From Acidobacteriota bacterium (GTDB lineage Bacteria; Acidobacteriota; Terriglobia; Acidiferrales; UBA7541): a stretch of 64,000 nt of DNA. Of the stretch, positions 19,374-28,132 are shown piece by piece. Every line of letters begins with the position of its first letter. Within the stretch, counting starts at the first letter, position 1. The DNA lies in the NCBI GenBank assembly GCA_003223215.1, contig QHYH01000085.1, positions 1-64,000 on the forward strand. The letters run 5' to 3'. Both the position numbers and the translations under genes were made by a program. The notes beneath the pieces were generated by a model. It did not search any database. It was not told the DNA's origin and worked only from the letters and a program-made list of their open reading frames with translations.

Positions 19374-21653
19374 TCAGTTCACGTCCGCGGTGCGTTCTCC
19401 CTCGTAATGCATGATGTGGTAGTAGGCCTCCCAGCCCGTCCAGTAAACGGGCGGCGGCATGGGAGACCACGGATCCTCAAGCTGCTTCGCAAAGATTTGC
19501 ACGAGTTCGCGCGTTCTGCCAATCCCGGTCAGCCAATCACCGCGGTACCAGCCCTTCCATTTGCCGTACTCCGCCTTCGCTTCAGCCTTGGAGATCTCCT
19601 CCAAGGCCTCAAGCGCATGTTGCGCTTCTGCGCGAGCTTGCGTGGTCTCTCCCTTCTCGGCCCGCTGGATCGCCAGCGCTAGAGATTGAAGAGTGCGGTT
19701 GCTTTCTCTATCGATGGCAATCATAGCCAGCACGTGAGCGCGATAAAAGGGACGTCGCTCGGGCGAAACGAGCTGCTCGGTGGCAACGGCCTTCTCCCAC
19801 AAGGCGTCCCATCTCGGTTGAGCTTCACCACACCGCTGGATTTCTCCCTTCAAGGCTTCCGCCAAATCTTTGCCGGGTTCTGGAAAAACGCGCGGCGTTG
19901 TCCAAGTCGGTGCTTGTCCGGGAAGAAAATAGAGCGGAAAACCGACCATATATTCGAGCAGAAAACGGCGCGCTTCCGTGTGGTAGTACTGATCGCCGTA
20001 AGGGAGAGCAGGCTCCTCGCCGGGAAGGTGCGCAGGCGCGGCAAGATACTGTTTGTAGATTCCTGCAACCTGTGTGGCGGACTTCGCACCAAATTCCTCC
20101 GAAGACCATTGCAGGTAAAACTGATCGTTACTGGCAGCATCGCGAGGAACACCTTGCCATGCGACGTTCATCACCGCTTTCATGGTCATAGGAACCGGGC
20201 GAATGTCGCTGGTGTTTAGCAACAAATAGTGAGTCGCTCCGGCCTTGATGTAACGTTCGAGTTCGGAATAGATGCGCTCGACGGGAACCATTTCCGTGAG
20301 TTGATTAGCCCGGAAGTTCATCATCGCGACGTGGTAATACGCCCCCTGCCCCGCCGTCACCAAGCCCTTGTCCTGAAGGTAACCATAACCGGTGTCCGGC
20401 CACACCGTCGCGACCTCGGGAGGAATCTTGAGATACCCTTGCTGCATCAGTCGCGCCCCTTCCATCCACAAACTGGTAATGAATTGTGCGTCAGGTCGCA
20501 AGGAGCGCACGATTTGCATTTGATCGGAGATCGCTTTGGTGATCAATTCGCCCAGGGCTTTGTCGTTGCCGCGTACACTTGGATCAAACGCGGAGTAACT
20601 GACATCGGAGAGTCCACGCAGGCCCACCGTCCACAACACTTCCTGATCGGAGGGATAAGCAGCGGCGGCGTCCTTCCAGGCGCGCTCGAGAATCTCAGGG
20701 TGGCTGGTATAGGAGTAAGGGACATCCTTTGGCCAGCGCGCGACATTGAGGCCTAAAGGGATGGCATGGTGCTGAGTCAAGATCAAACCGCGCTTGCCCG
20801 CCAGTTTGATTTGGGGCTCATCAGGGAAAATCCATGTTCCCGGCGCCACCATGTTGCCCTTGAGCCTAAGGATGGTCTCGAAGATCTTGTTCCAAACTTC
20901 GAGAGAAATCCCGGTGTGGTCTTTGGCCTCGCCGGGCGCCCAGCCCGTCAACAAATCTTCGTCATTAATGAAGAGGCCGCGGTATTTGAAAACGGAGGCT
21001 GGAAATTGTTTGTTCAATGACGCCGGCAGCCCGAGCTGTGTGCGGCGCAGTGGCTGGCGATCGGTCCAGTAATAAAGAGGATCGACACCGAGATATTGTT
21101 CAGAAAACTGGTAGATGGCGTAGATGGTCCCGCGGATATCCGCGCCCGCCAAAAGAACGACTTTGCCCGGTTGCGACTTTTCCGCGGAACGAACCACGGA
21201 AATCGAGAAAGATTCCGGCTCTTCCAACCCTTGTGGACGCACATCTTCGGGAAGTTTGGATTTTTCGCCGATCCAAATCGTCACCCCGCTTGCGCCCTCG
21301 GAGCTGCGCACGATCCTGAGTTTTTTCCCAAGCACTTTAGCAAAATCACTTTGCAGGTCTTTGACCGCTTCCTGCACGGGCGTTGGCTCTTCCTGTCCCA
21401 ATAGAATGGTGGTGGCGGAATCGAGGACAACAATTGCGTTGCGAGTGTTCTTCGCAGATCGAATCTGAGACCCTGCCAATACAGGCATTTCGCCTCCAGC
21501 GACAAATGCCACCACCACAAACACTCCCCCGCATGCTTTGATAAGCCTCAGTGACCGCACGGCCACATTTTTCGGTAATTCCCCTTTGATACTAACGAGG
21601 CGACCGCCCGCTTGGGATTGCAGTTCCTCGGCACTTCCTGGCGTGTAAGGCAT
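19374..21653 (-). CDS. Glycoside hydrolase family 115 (xylan alpha-1,2-glucuronidase type)
   Basis: About 760 residues from ATG 21653 (a TTG at 21716 is also in frame). A signal segment (ACGGVFVVVAFVAG) is followed by the GH115 signature region KYRGLFINDEDLLTGWAPG, then KGNMVAPGTWIFPDEPQ, PDTGYGYLQ and GAYYHVAMMNFRANQLTEMVP. GH115 enzymes remove (4-O-methyl)glucuronic acid side chains from xylan. The C-terminal domain is shorter than in Bacteroides homologues that run beyond 800 residues. Upstream on the same strand lies the tail of a TonB-dependent receptor, and downstream is an enolase-superfamily dehydratase. Together they read as capture, cleavage and catabolism of a glucuronic-acid-substituted glycan. 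The receptor is interrupted, so expression of this gene may now depend on another promoter. Confidence 0.85.
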   Translation of the reverse strand: MPYTPGSAEELQSQAGGRLVSIKGELPKNVAVRSLRLIKACGGVFVVVAFVAGGEMPVLAGSQIRSAKNTRNAIVVLDSATTILLGQEEPTPVQEAVKDLQSDFAKVLGKKLRIVRSSEGASGVTIWIGEKSKLPEDVRPQGLEEPESFSISVVRSAEKSQPGKVVLLAGADIRGTIYAIYQFSEQYLGVDPLYYWTDRQPLRRTQLGLPASLNKQFPASVFKYRGLFINDEDLLTGWAPGEAKDHTGISLEVWNKIFETILRLKGNMVAPGTWIFPDEPQIKLAGKRGLILTQHHAIPLGLNVARWPKDVPYSYTSHPEILERAWKDAAAAYPSDQEVLWTVGLRGLSDVSYSAFDPSVRGNDKALGELITKAISDQMQIVRSLRPDAQFITSLWMEGARLMQQGYLKIPPEVATVWPDTGYGYLQDKGLVTAGQGAYYHVAMMNFRANQLTEMVPVERIYSELERYIKAGATHYLLLNTSDIRPVPMTMKAVMNVAWQGVPRDAASNDQFYLQWSSEEFGAKSATQVAGIYKQYLAAPAHLPGEEPALPYGDQYYHTEARRFLLEYMVGFPLYFLPGQAPTWTTPRVFPEPGKDLAEALKGEIQRCGEAQPRWDALWEKAVATEQLVSPERRPFYRAHVLAMIAIDRESNRTLQSLALAIQRAEKGETTQARAEAQHALEALEEISKAEAKAEYGKWKGWYRGDWLTGIGRTRELVQIFAKQLEDPWSPMPPPVYWTGWEAYYHIMHYEGERTADVN

Positions 21654-21877
21654 AAGGGGTCCTCTCGACCTCTCTCGCTCGACCGCGATCTCGACTCCCT
21701 GAGGTTGCGGGGGCAACGTGCTCGCGCAGATGGGAGACGTTCCTGATCAGAATATCAGGCGCGCCCCGAGCCAGAGAATGCGGTTGCCGGGATCGTTGCC
21801 GAAGAAACCCTGACCTGGCGGTTTGAGAGTGCTCGTAATCACGCCGAAGTTCGCTGCGCCTACCGTGGCGTTGGGGT

Positions 21878-21886
21878 TATTGAAAT
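21878..21886. repeat. Target site duplication, left copy
   Basis: TATTGAAAT lies immediately outside the left inverted repeat, and the identical nine bases occur immediately outside the right end. The intact duplication suggests a recent, unrearranged insertion. Confidence 0.9.
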
Positions 21887-21911
21887 GGGTGTGACTACTT
21901 TTCGACGACGC
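21887..21911 (+). repeat. Left terminal inverted repeat of the insertion sequence
   Basis: 25 bases beginning GGGTGTGACTACTTTTCGA, matching the reverse complement of 23945-23969 without mismatch. The transposase stop codon is at 21895-21897, inside the repeat. Confidence 0.95.
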
Positions 21912-23445
21912 TCCATCTGCCGGCCGGATGCAGGCGTTCCTGGTCTTTTTGGATGTGGAAGGGCCAATACTGATCGAAGTCGCCGCTGAGGTATATGGCC
22001 CTCAGCTTGACGATGGCCTCGGCCATCGCTTCGGTCCAGCGCATGCCCGATCGTTCCATGCGGTCCTTGATGAGGTTTTTGCAGGCGCCCTCCACAGAAC
22101 CACTGGCGATGGGCAGGCCACGTGCCAGATATTGGTCATAGTGCATGCGACTCCGGTTGCGGTAGAGATAGTTCGCCACGCTCGACAACATCTTGCCCTT
22201 GCTGCCACCGAGCGCAAGTTTGGTGACCATCTGGCGAATGCCCTGGACGACTTGGCTGACGTGTCCTTCTAAAATCTTCTCGGCACGGAGGCGAACCCAT
22301 TGCTCGGCTTCCGTGCTACCTTCGGCATGGAACACGTAGGCGGCTTTCCAGAGTTTTTCCAACACGTGGAGCAGATCGAGAATGAGGGTGACCTGAAGAT
22401 TCTTGCTGACGAGAATCTGCAGGGCGCGCTCTCCATCGGTGAGGGCCACGTGGATCTTGTGGCCTTGCGGATCGCGGCGTAGCACCTCGGCGGCCACCTC
22501 GCCAATCACGGCAGCCTTGCCTTTGATGAGGCTGGCCCACACCCGCTTGTGCTCCGGTCGTGGAGGCGGGCTCTCGCCAGCGCGAGTGGTTGGCTCCCTG
22601 CGGAAAAGGCTTTCCACCACCTGCTGGGGAGTGCGAATCCACGCTGCTCGTATGAACACCGCGGCCACCGTGGCCATCTTCTTGCGGTTGGCCTTCTGTC
22701 CCTTGGTCAGTCGTACCGCCCGTTGTCCCCCTTCGGGCTTGATCATGGGAATGCCCTTGCCGTCGACGGCCGCTACCAGAATCGAACCCGTACCGGTCGA
22801 CGTTGGGGGTGTGCGCTCGACATAGAAGGCGTCGAAGTCCTCGGCAGCTTGCTGAAGGACTTCTTCGATGCTGCGCACGGGAACCGGCGCACCGGTGATT
22901 TCCGCAATGCGCTCGCCGGTTTCCCGGAACGTTCCCTGCACCGCTGCCTTGACCATGCGCTTTTGCAACTCATAAGAGAACGAGCGTGCTGGCAATTGCA
23001 GAGTTTCATCCAGCGGATGGATGCTCGCGGTGCCCGCCCGGCAGTAGCCCATTCGCTGGATCTGGATGGGGCCAAAGATGGTCTTCAACACGCGAGTATG
23101 CAGGCGCCGGTGGGAATATAGAGTTGGCTTTTGGCCGTCTTGGTTCACGTATAGGGCGCGACCCACGTCCCCCGGTCCCCGCTGTTGGAGGTGCGCCTGA
23201 AGCAGTAAGCGCTGCAAGGCACGCCCCTTCTGCTCCTGCTGGCACTCGACTTGGTGCAGGGGCAGTTGCAAGGTGCGCGGGGCGGACAGCCAGGCCTGCA
23301 GAGAAGAGAACTCTTGCTGGGCAGGGGAGAGGGCCGTGGCTGCACGGGAATCCGCTGCGTCGAGGGGGAGCAGCGGCGCGAAGCAGGAAGAAGGGGGGAG
23401 GTTGGGCGGAAGCGCGAGCGGGGCCAGCGGTGTGGCGTTGATCAT
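21895..23445 (-). CDS. ISKra4-family transposase
   Basis: A protein of 516 residues recognised as the ISKra4 type. An N-terminal region (TIFGPIQIQRMGYCRAG, HPLDETLQLPARSFSYELQKRM) is followed by the catalytic core. The first acidic site is likely in ILVAAVDGKGIPM. The segment KGQKANRKKMATVAAV is family-typical, as are ALTDGERALQ with a second candidate Asp, DLLHVLEKLWKAAYVF, and a C-terminal GLPIASGSVEGACKNLIKDRMERSGMRW-type block with the third acidic residue. Start ATG 23445 lies only four bases from a palindrome containing TATAAT-like sequence, so the message may be leaderless or very short-leadered. Full length and uninterrupted. Confidence 0.9.
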   Translation of the reverse strand: MINATPLAPLALPPNLPPSSCFAPLLPLDAADSRAATALSPAQQEFSSLQAWLSAPRTLQLPLHQVECQQEQKGRALQRLLLQAHLQQRGPGDVGRALYVNQDGQKPTLYSHRRLHTRVLKTIFGPIQIQRMGYCRAGTASIHPLDETLQLPARSFSYELQKRMVKAAVQGTFRETGERIAEITGAPVPVRSIEEVLQQAAEDFDAFYVERTPPTSTGTGSILVAAVDGKGIPMIKPEGGQRAVRLTKGQKANRKKMATVAAVFIRAAWIRTPQQVVESLFRREPTTRAGESPPPRPEHKRVWASLIKGKAAVIGEVAAEVLRRDPQGHKIHVALTDGERALQILVSKNLQVTLILDLLHVLEKLWKAAYVFHAEGSTEAEQWVRLRAEKILEGHVSQVVQGIRQMVTKLALGGSKGKMLSSVANYLYRNRSRMHYDQYLARGLPIASGSVEGACKNLIKDRMERSGMRWTEAMAEAIVKLRAIYLSGDFDQYWPFHIQKDQERLHPAGRWSVVEK

Positions 23446-23449
23446 ATTT

Positions 23450-23470
23450 CTACGGTATAATATACCGTAG
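23450..23470. promoter_or_regulatory. 21-base palindrome between the two divergent IS genes
   Basis: Ten-base arms CTACGGTATA and TATACCGTAG flank a single central A. A TATAAT hexamer lies on the plus strand and a near match on the minus strand. The transposase starts 4 bases to the left and the small gene 7 bases to the right. The position suits a shared operator or a pair of overlapping divergent promoters, so binding by one protein would affect both genes. Confidence 0.55.
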
Positions 23471-23477
23471 GAAAGCT

Positions 23478-23852
23478 ATGAAAGCAATCGCCCAAACCAG
23501 ATTGGTCGCCATGATCCGTTCGGATGCCCAACGCTTTGAAGCTCTCAAACGGGAGATTGTTCACCTGGATTACTTCTGCAAGGGAACGGTGCTGAAGCGC
23601 ATGATGAAATGCGGCAACAAAAAGTGCGCCTGTCACCGCGATCCCGCCAAACGTCACGGGCCGTATTTTGAGTGCACCTACAAGGTGCAGAACAAGACGG
23701 TCAACCTAAAACTCTACCCTGAAATGACGCCTCTCTATCGAGACGCCATCCGCCAATATCGTAAGTTGAGGTTGCTTCTCGGGCGGATGGAACGACTGTC
23801 GAGATCTGCGCTTGCGCACTTGGCCCAACAGAAGTTGACAGGCGCCGATTGA
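23478..23852 (+). CDS. Small ISKra4-associated protein with Cys motif (DUF6788-like)
   Basis: A protein of 124 residues, highly basic, with a compact cysteine/histidine cluster CGNKKCACHRDP near residue 45 and the following GPYFECTYKVQNKT. Proteins of this type (I associate them with DUF6788) are often encoded next to ISKra4-type transposases. The cluster suggests metal binding and the charge suggests nucleic-acid binding. A role as a repressor or transposition accessory is my inference from the palindrome in front of it. Start ATG 23478 follows AGGAAAGCT. A hairpin resembling a terminator follows the stop. Confidence 0.75.
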   Translation: MKAIAQTRLVAMIRSDAQRFEALKREIVHLDYFCKGTVLKRMMKCGNKKCACHRDPAKRHGPYFECTYKVQNKTVNLKLYPEMTPLYRDAIRQYRKLRLLLGRMERLSRSALAHLAQQKLTGAD

Positions 23853-23860
23853 ACGAAAAC

Positions 23861-23883
23861 CCGGGGCTATTTTTATAGCCCGG
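23861..23883 (+). terminator. Probable terminator hairpin after the small IS gene
   Basis: Stem GGGCTAT (23864-23870) pairs with ATAGCCC (23875-23881) across a TTTT loop, with extra pairing possible outside, followed by a short T-containing tail. Situated 9 bases after the stop codon of the 124-residue gene. Confidence 0.5.
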
Positions 23884-23944
23884 CATTTTGAGGGACCTAC
23901 CGAGCCCACTGATCCCGCTATCCCACTGATTCCCAGCCACTTCG

Positions 23945-23969
23945 GCGTCGTCGAAAAGTAGTCACACCC
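23945..23969 (-). repeat. Right terminal inverted repeat of the insertion sequence
   Basis: Exact reverse complement of 21887-21911. Immediately followed by the right copy of the 9-base target duplication. Confidence 0.95.
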
Positions 23970-23978
23970 TATTGAAAT
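23970..23978. repeat. Target site duplication, right copy
   Basis: TATTGAAAT, identical to 21878-21886. Confidence 0.9.
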
Positions 23979-24135
23979 GAGGAGTGTTGGTGAAGCTCAT
24001 GGCGTCGGCCCGGAACTGAACACATTGCCGTCCGCTGGATTAAGCCACCGCAGGCCTTGGGCTTCAGGGTGAGTTTCGGAGTCACCTGCCGCTGGTCCAC
24101 AGGTCAGGTCGGTGGTGGAACGCGCGACGTTATAG

Positions 24136-25096
24136 GCAAGCCGCCTCGTCCGCTCGCGCAAAGACAGCAGCATCACCTTCCAGGACTCTGCGGGCAAAAC
24201 GCTATTCCAACAAACGGAAGTCACCATGCGTTTCCGGACTGCCCTATTGGACGACGGATATCGGCGGTTTTGTTTCCGGCAATCCTGGTGATCCCGGGTA
24301 TCGAGAGTTGTTCATTCGGTGGTTTCAGTTCGGGGTGTTCAATCCGATTCTTCGAGTGCACGGAACGCGTTCGACAAACCAGAACGAGTTATGGTCCTAT
24401 GGAACGGAAGCCCAGACGCTTCTGGCGAGTTACGATACGTGTCGCTATCGCTTGCTCCCGTACATTTACTCGTTGGCCTGGATGGCCACCAGCCAAGGCT
24501 ATACGCCAATGCGTGGATTAATCATGGATTTCCGCACCGATGAACACTCCGCGACCATAGGCGATCAGTTCATGTTTGGTCCGGCGTTTTTGGTGAACCC
24601 GGTAACCGATCCTGGAGTAGATTCACGGCGCGTTTATCTGCCCAAAGCGAAATGGCATGACTTCTGGAGTGGCAGTTCTATTAAGGGCCCGCGCATGGTC
24701 GAGGCTGCGGCTCCTATCGATAAGCTGCCGCTGTTTGTGCGCGCTGGTGCTATTGTGCCGATGGGACCGGAAAAACAGTGGTCTACCGAAAAGCCGGAAG
24801 ATCCCATCGAATTGCGCATCTATCGCGGAGCCGATGGCGATTTCACGCTCTACGAAGATGAAAACGATGGGTACAACTACGAAAAAGGAGTCTACGCGAC
24901 AATCCCGCTTCACTGGGACGACGCGAAACAGACCCTGACCATCGGTGAACGCAAGGGAACTTTTCCCGGAATGCTCATGGAGCGCCGCTTTCAGCTTGTT
25001 TTTGTGAGAGAGAACCACGGCGCCGGCATAACCGCGGAGAGCAAGCCAGACCAGGTGGTGACCTACTCGGGCAGGCAGACCAGTGTAACTCCCTAG
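24136..25096 (+). pseudogene. GH31 alpha-glycosidase (alpha-xylosidase type) with large internal deletion
   Basis: The first ~30 codons (24136 to about 24225, following a TAG) read ASRLVRSRKDSSITFQDSAG and KTLFQQTEV. This is typical of the N-terminal beta-sandwich of GH31 enzymes. In a different frame the sequence then jumps to CVSGLPYWTTDIGGFVSGNP, which lies late in the GH31 catalytic barrel. It continues through FIRWFQFGVFNPILRVHG, YRLLPYIYSLAWMATSQGY and the C-terminal sandwich (AGAIVPMGPEKQ, DFTLYEDENDGYNYEKG) to a normal stop at 25096. The middle of the protein, including the nucleophile region, is absent. The remaining C-terminal frame can be opened from ATG 24308 but could not be catalytic. 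Substrate preference toward alpha-xylosides is a guess from similarity. Confidence 0.85.
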
Positions 25097-25327
25097 AAAG
25101 CCTTCCAAAGAAAAGGCTGCCGGTATCCGGTGCCGGTCGGACCCCAATAGACCGGGATGCCCGGTTAACTCGCCTCCCGACCTGCGCTACCGGAACTTCT
25201 TCCGCGACCTCCGATTCGCTTGTAGGCCATCCCCATTCTATCTTTCGAGTTTTTCCTCAGGTTTCAAAAATTGTCATGAAAATTCTCTTGCAGTCTCGTT
25301 ACAATCAGGCGTCGCACGACCCAAAGA

Positions 25328-25981
25328 ATGCCCAAAACCATCATCGCGATCGGCAGCAAGCGCGGCCCGAAGATCAACGGTGTCAAGCAGGCGTTGGAAT
25401 TCCTTTCCCCATGCTTTCCTCCCGCTACGGAGTTCGAGCTGGTCGCGCTCGAAGTGGACTCAGGGGTCAGTCATACTCCGCTGTCGCACGAAGAACTTAT
25501 GCGCGGCGCCCGCCATCGTGCGGAGACGCTGGTCGAAATCGCGCAGAAGAACGGATTGCAGTGGCATTACTTCGTCGGCCTGGAAGGGGGCCTCGACGTA
25601 ATCGAGGAAACCCCTTCGCCTCTCCCCACAGGGTGGAATTCGGATTTGGCGCAAGGCTCGCGCCGCCGCGTGCTTCTCGAAAGTTGGGCTTACGTAACGG
25701 ATGGCGCGCGCGGTCACTACGGCCGTTCGGGCGGCATCGAACTCCCCGAGGCTCTCGCTCGCGAAGTTCTTGAGAATGGCACCGAGCTGGCCGCGGCCAT
25801 CGATAGGTTTGCCGGCATGGTGGGCATTCGCGACGCGCAGGGCGCCTGGGGCGTCCTTTCGGGCGATCTCATCAGTCGGCAGGAAGCGTTTCGCGTCGCC
25901 GTGATTGCTGCCTTTGCTCCGTTCTATAATGCGAGGATGTACCGTGCCGAAGCCGTGGGCGCCTCCGGTTTGCCTTCGTGA
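25328..25981 (+). CDS. Inosine/xanthosine triphosphatase-like protein (DUF84, YjjX)
   Basis: A protein of 217 residues of the DUF84 house-cleaning NTPase family, which hydrolyses non-canonical purine triphosphates such as ITP and XTP. Visible landmarks are IAIGSKRGPKINGVKQAL (substrate loop), FELVALEVDSGVSHTPLSHEELMRGA with the conserved SGV and P-x-S-x-x-E, HYFVGLEGGL (metal-site Glu) and AQGAWGVLSGDLISRQEAF. Slightly longer than E. coli YjjX. It is followed 80 bases later by thymidine kinase, so the two nucleotide-metabolism genes may share a transcript. Confidence 0.85.
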   Translation: MPKTIIAIGSKRGPKINGVKQALEFLSPCFPPATEFELVALEVDSGVSHTPLSHEELMRGARHRAETLVEIAQKNGLQWHYFVGLEGGLDVIEETPSPLPTGWNSDLAQGSRRRVLLESWAYVTDGARGHYGRSGGIELPEALAREVLENGTELAAAIDRFAGMVGIRDAQGAWGVLSGDLISRQEAFRVAVIAAFAPFYNARMYRAEAVGASGLPS

Positions 25982-26061
25982 GCGCATCTTGGAACCGGGG
26001 CGGCGATTTGTTTTCGGGTGAAAACTGACGAAAGGACGACTGAAACTAACAAGGAGCCACC

Positions 26062-26691
26062 GTGGACATTGTCAAAGGCAATATGGGCTGGATCGAAGTC
26101 ATCGTCGGTCCTATGTTTTCCGGCAAGAGCGAGGAACTGATTCGCCGCCTTCGCCGCGCGGAGATTGCGCGCCAGCGCTTGCAAATCTTCAAGCCCTCCA
26201 TCGATGAGCGCTACGCCGCCAACGAGATCGTCTCGCACTCCGGCCTGGGCATTCCGTCGGACAACATCGCCAAGGCCGCCGAAATCATGGACAAACTGTC
26301 TCCGCGCACGGAAGTCGTGGGCATCGACGAAGCGCAGTTTCTTGGCGATGAAGTGGTGGATGTTTGCACCAGGCTCGCCAATCTTGGTAAGCGCGTCATC
26401 GTCGCCGGTCTGGACACCGACTATCGCGGGCGCCCGTTCGAGCCCATGCCCCGTCTCCTGGCTATCGCAGAAGAAATCACCAAACTGTTGGCCATCTGCG
26501 TTCGCTGTGGCAATCCCGCCGTTCACACCCAGCGCCTGGTGGAAAGCGAGGAGCTCATCGTCGTCGGCGCTATGGGAGCTTATGAAGCCCGCTGCCGCCG
26601 CTGCTTTGAGCCCAACCCCGCGCTCGCTGTGAAAAAGCCCGACGGCCCGCAGCTCATCGCCCGTAACCGCGCCGCCTCGGCTGGCGGCTAG
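26062..26691 (+). CDS. tdk: Thymidine kinase
   Basis: Type II thymidine kinase of 209 residues that phosphorylates thymidine for salvage. The Walker [12 protein letters not shown], the Walker-B-like [10 protein letters not shown] with the catalytic Glu region, the lasso region [16 protein letters not shown] and a second C-x-x-C (CRRCFEPN) forming the structural zinc site are all present. Start is GTG at 26062 with AAGGAG at 26051-26056 spaced five bases away. Complete. Confidence 0.95.
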   Translation: MDIVKGNMGWIEVIVGPMFSGKSEELIRRLRRAEIARQRLQIFKPSIDERYAANEIVSHSGLGIPSDNIAKAAEIMDKLSPRTEVVGIDEAQFLGDEVVDVCTRLANLGKRVIVAGLDTDYRGRPFEPMPRLLAIAEEITKLLAICVRCGNPAVHTQRLVESEELIVVGAMGAYEARCRRCFEPNPALAVKKPDGPQLIARNRAASAGG

Positions 26692-26834
26692 CCGCAACCG
26701 ACGATTCCTGGCTGTGCCCGCCGAGGCGGGCATTACCTTTCTGTGGACAGCGCTCCTTTCTTCCTTGAGCTTGCCACTGTGTTCCGTCAAACTACCTCGT
26801 CCGAAAAAATCCAAAATCAGGCTGACTCTTTCCT

Positions 26835-27839
26835 ATGATCATCGAATCCAAGGCGCCAACGCGTGTGGACTTCGCCGGTAGCACGCTCGACATCTGGCCG
26901 CTTTACCTATTTCATCCTGGCTCGGTCACCCTCAACGCCGCCATCTCCCTCTACGCTTCCTGCCGTATCGAAACCAACGGTGGCGAGTCCATCCGCCTGG
27001 TGTCGCGCGACATCCAGCGTGAAGAAAGTTTCCCCTGCTTCGCCGCGCTCATGAAGACCAAGCGCTATCGCCTTCCGCTCCTTGCCGAAATAACCAAGTT
27101 TTTCCGCCCACAAGGTGGATTCACGTTGATGACCGATTCGAAAGCCCCTGCCGGCGCCGGCATTGGCGGTTCCAGCGCCATGGCCGTGGCCATCTGCGCC
27201 GCGCTGGACCGCTTCACGGGGGCGGGGAAGAGCAAGGAGGACTGGATTCACATCAGCCGCGACGCCGAAGCCATTGTCATCAACGTTCCAACCGGTACGC
27301 AGGATCACTACCCGCCAGCTTTTGGCGGCGCTGCCGCCATCGAGCTGCCCCCCGGCGGCGAGCATCGCGTCGAGTTGCGCGTCAATCTCGATGAACTTGA
27401 ACGCCGCGTCGTGGTTTGCTATACGGGCAAGCCCCGCCAGCACGGCATCAACAACTGGGAAGTCTTCAAAGCCCAAATCGGCGGCAAAAGGGCCGTGCAA
27501 CAAAGCCTCGAACGGATTTCCGAGGTTGCCCAATGCATGCGCGTGGCCTTAGAGAAACCCGATTGGAAGGAAGCCGGGCGGCTTATGCGTGAGGAATGGT
27601 CCTTCCGCAGGCGCAACCTCCCTACGATTTCGACCAAGACCATCGATCGCGTCATTGAAAGCGCACGTCGCAACGGCGCTCTTGCCGGCAAAGTCTGCGG
27701 CGCAGGCGGAGGCGGCTGCGTGGTTCTCCTGATCGAGCCCGAGGCCCGCGACCGCGCCGAAAAGGCCGTCGCCGAAGCTGGCGGTGAAGTCCTGCACACG
27801 ACCATTGACCGCCAGGGCGTAAGTGTCGTCTTCCGCTAA
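26835..27839 (+). CDS. GHMP kinase (heptose/fucose-kinase-like)
   Basis: A protein of 334 residues with the three GHMP motifs. The N-terminal APTRVDFAGSTLDIWPLYL is followed by the phosphate-binding PAGAGIGGSSAMAVAICAALDR, and the C-terminal GKVCGAGGGGCVVLL comes late. The closest families I recognise are D-glycero-D-manno-heptose 7-phosphate kinase and L-fucose-type sugar kinases. No heptose-pathway genes adjoin, so the sugar is uncertain. The start ATG 26835 begins directly with family homology. Confidence 0.85.
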   Translation: MIIESKAPTRVDFAGSTLDIWPLYLFHPGSVTLNAAISLYASCRIETNGGESIRLVSRDIQREESFPCFAALMKTKRYRLPLLAEITKFFRPQGGFTLMTDSKAPAGAGIGGSSAMAVAICAALDRFTGAGKSKEDWIHISRDAEAIVINVPTGTQDHYPPAFGGAAAIELPPGGEHRVELRVNLDELERRVVVCYTGKPRQHGINNWEVFKAQIGGKRAVQQSLERISEVAQCMRVALEKPDWKEAGRLMREEWSFRRRNLPTISTKTIDRVIESARRNGALAGKVCGAGGGGCVVLLIEPEARDRAEKAVAEAGGEVLHTTIDRQGVSVVFR

Positions 27840-28132
27840 GCACCTTCAGCGGATCAAGCCTACCTAAAGTGCCGGTCGCCAAATAATGGCTTCTCCTTTG
27901 CTGAAGCCTGCAAATCCAAAGGGCTTTTGAAACTCGGGGTTCTCAAGTCGCCTACACTCGGGCCGAACTCCAGTCGACCGGCCCTTCGTACAGTTCGGGC
28001 TCGTCCAAGTACAGGTAGGCGAATCGCGGCTTTCCTCCGCCTTGGCCGCCTTGGCACCTGTTCAGCCACTTTCCCGCATCATAGGATAGAATAGGTAACG
28101 CGAGGTGCCCTCGAAGAGCGCCCGCGGAGTTT

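Larger units (their letters stand above)
21887..23969. mobile_element. Complete ISKra4-family-like insertion sequence, 2,083 bp
   Basis: Bounded by 25-base perfect inverted repeats and a 9-base duplication TATTGAAAT. It carries two divergent genes: a transposase on the minus strand, whose stop codon lies inside the left terminal repeat, and a small cysteine-containing protein on the plus strand. A 21-base palindrome lies between them. Gene content and target duplication fit the ISKra4 family (long single-ORF transposase with a companion ORF). The family assignment is from recognition of the transposase, not from a database search. No frameshift is seen, so the element looks potentially active. 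Confidence 0.88.
21747..24036 (-). pseudogene. TonB-dependent receptor C-terminal remnant, split by an insertion sequence
   Basis: Two pieces flank the insertion element at 21887-23969. Upstream of it (23979-24036, minus strand) the frame reads VQFRADAMSFTNTPHFN. Downstream (21878 to 21747) it continues NPNATVGAANFGVITSTLKP and ends RILWLGARLIF plus a stop. With the element and one copy of the 9-base target duplication removed, the two pieces join exactly in frame. This matches the C-terminal end of Oar-like receptors, including a final aromatic beta-barrel signal. Nothing of the rest of the receptor remains: a stop at 24040-24042 interrupts the frame and GH31 sequence on the other strand begins soon after. 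The receptor was therefore already truncated, or was truncated by a later deletion. Confidence 0.8.

Noticed and set aside
25924-26814. 296-codon frame on the minus strand across thymidine kinase
   Set aside because: Shadow of tdk, whose catalytic and zinc motifs are unambiguous.
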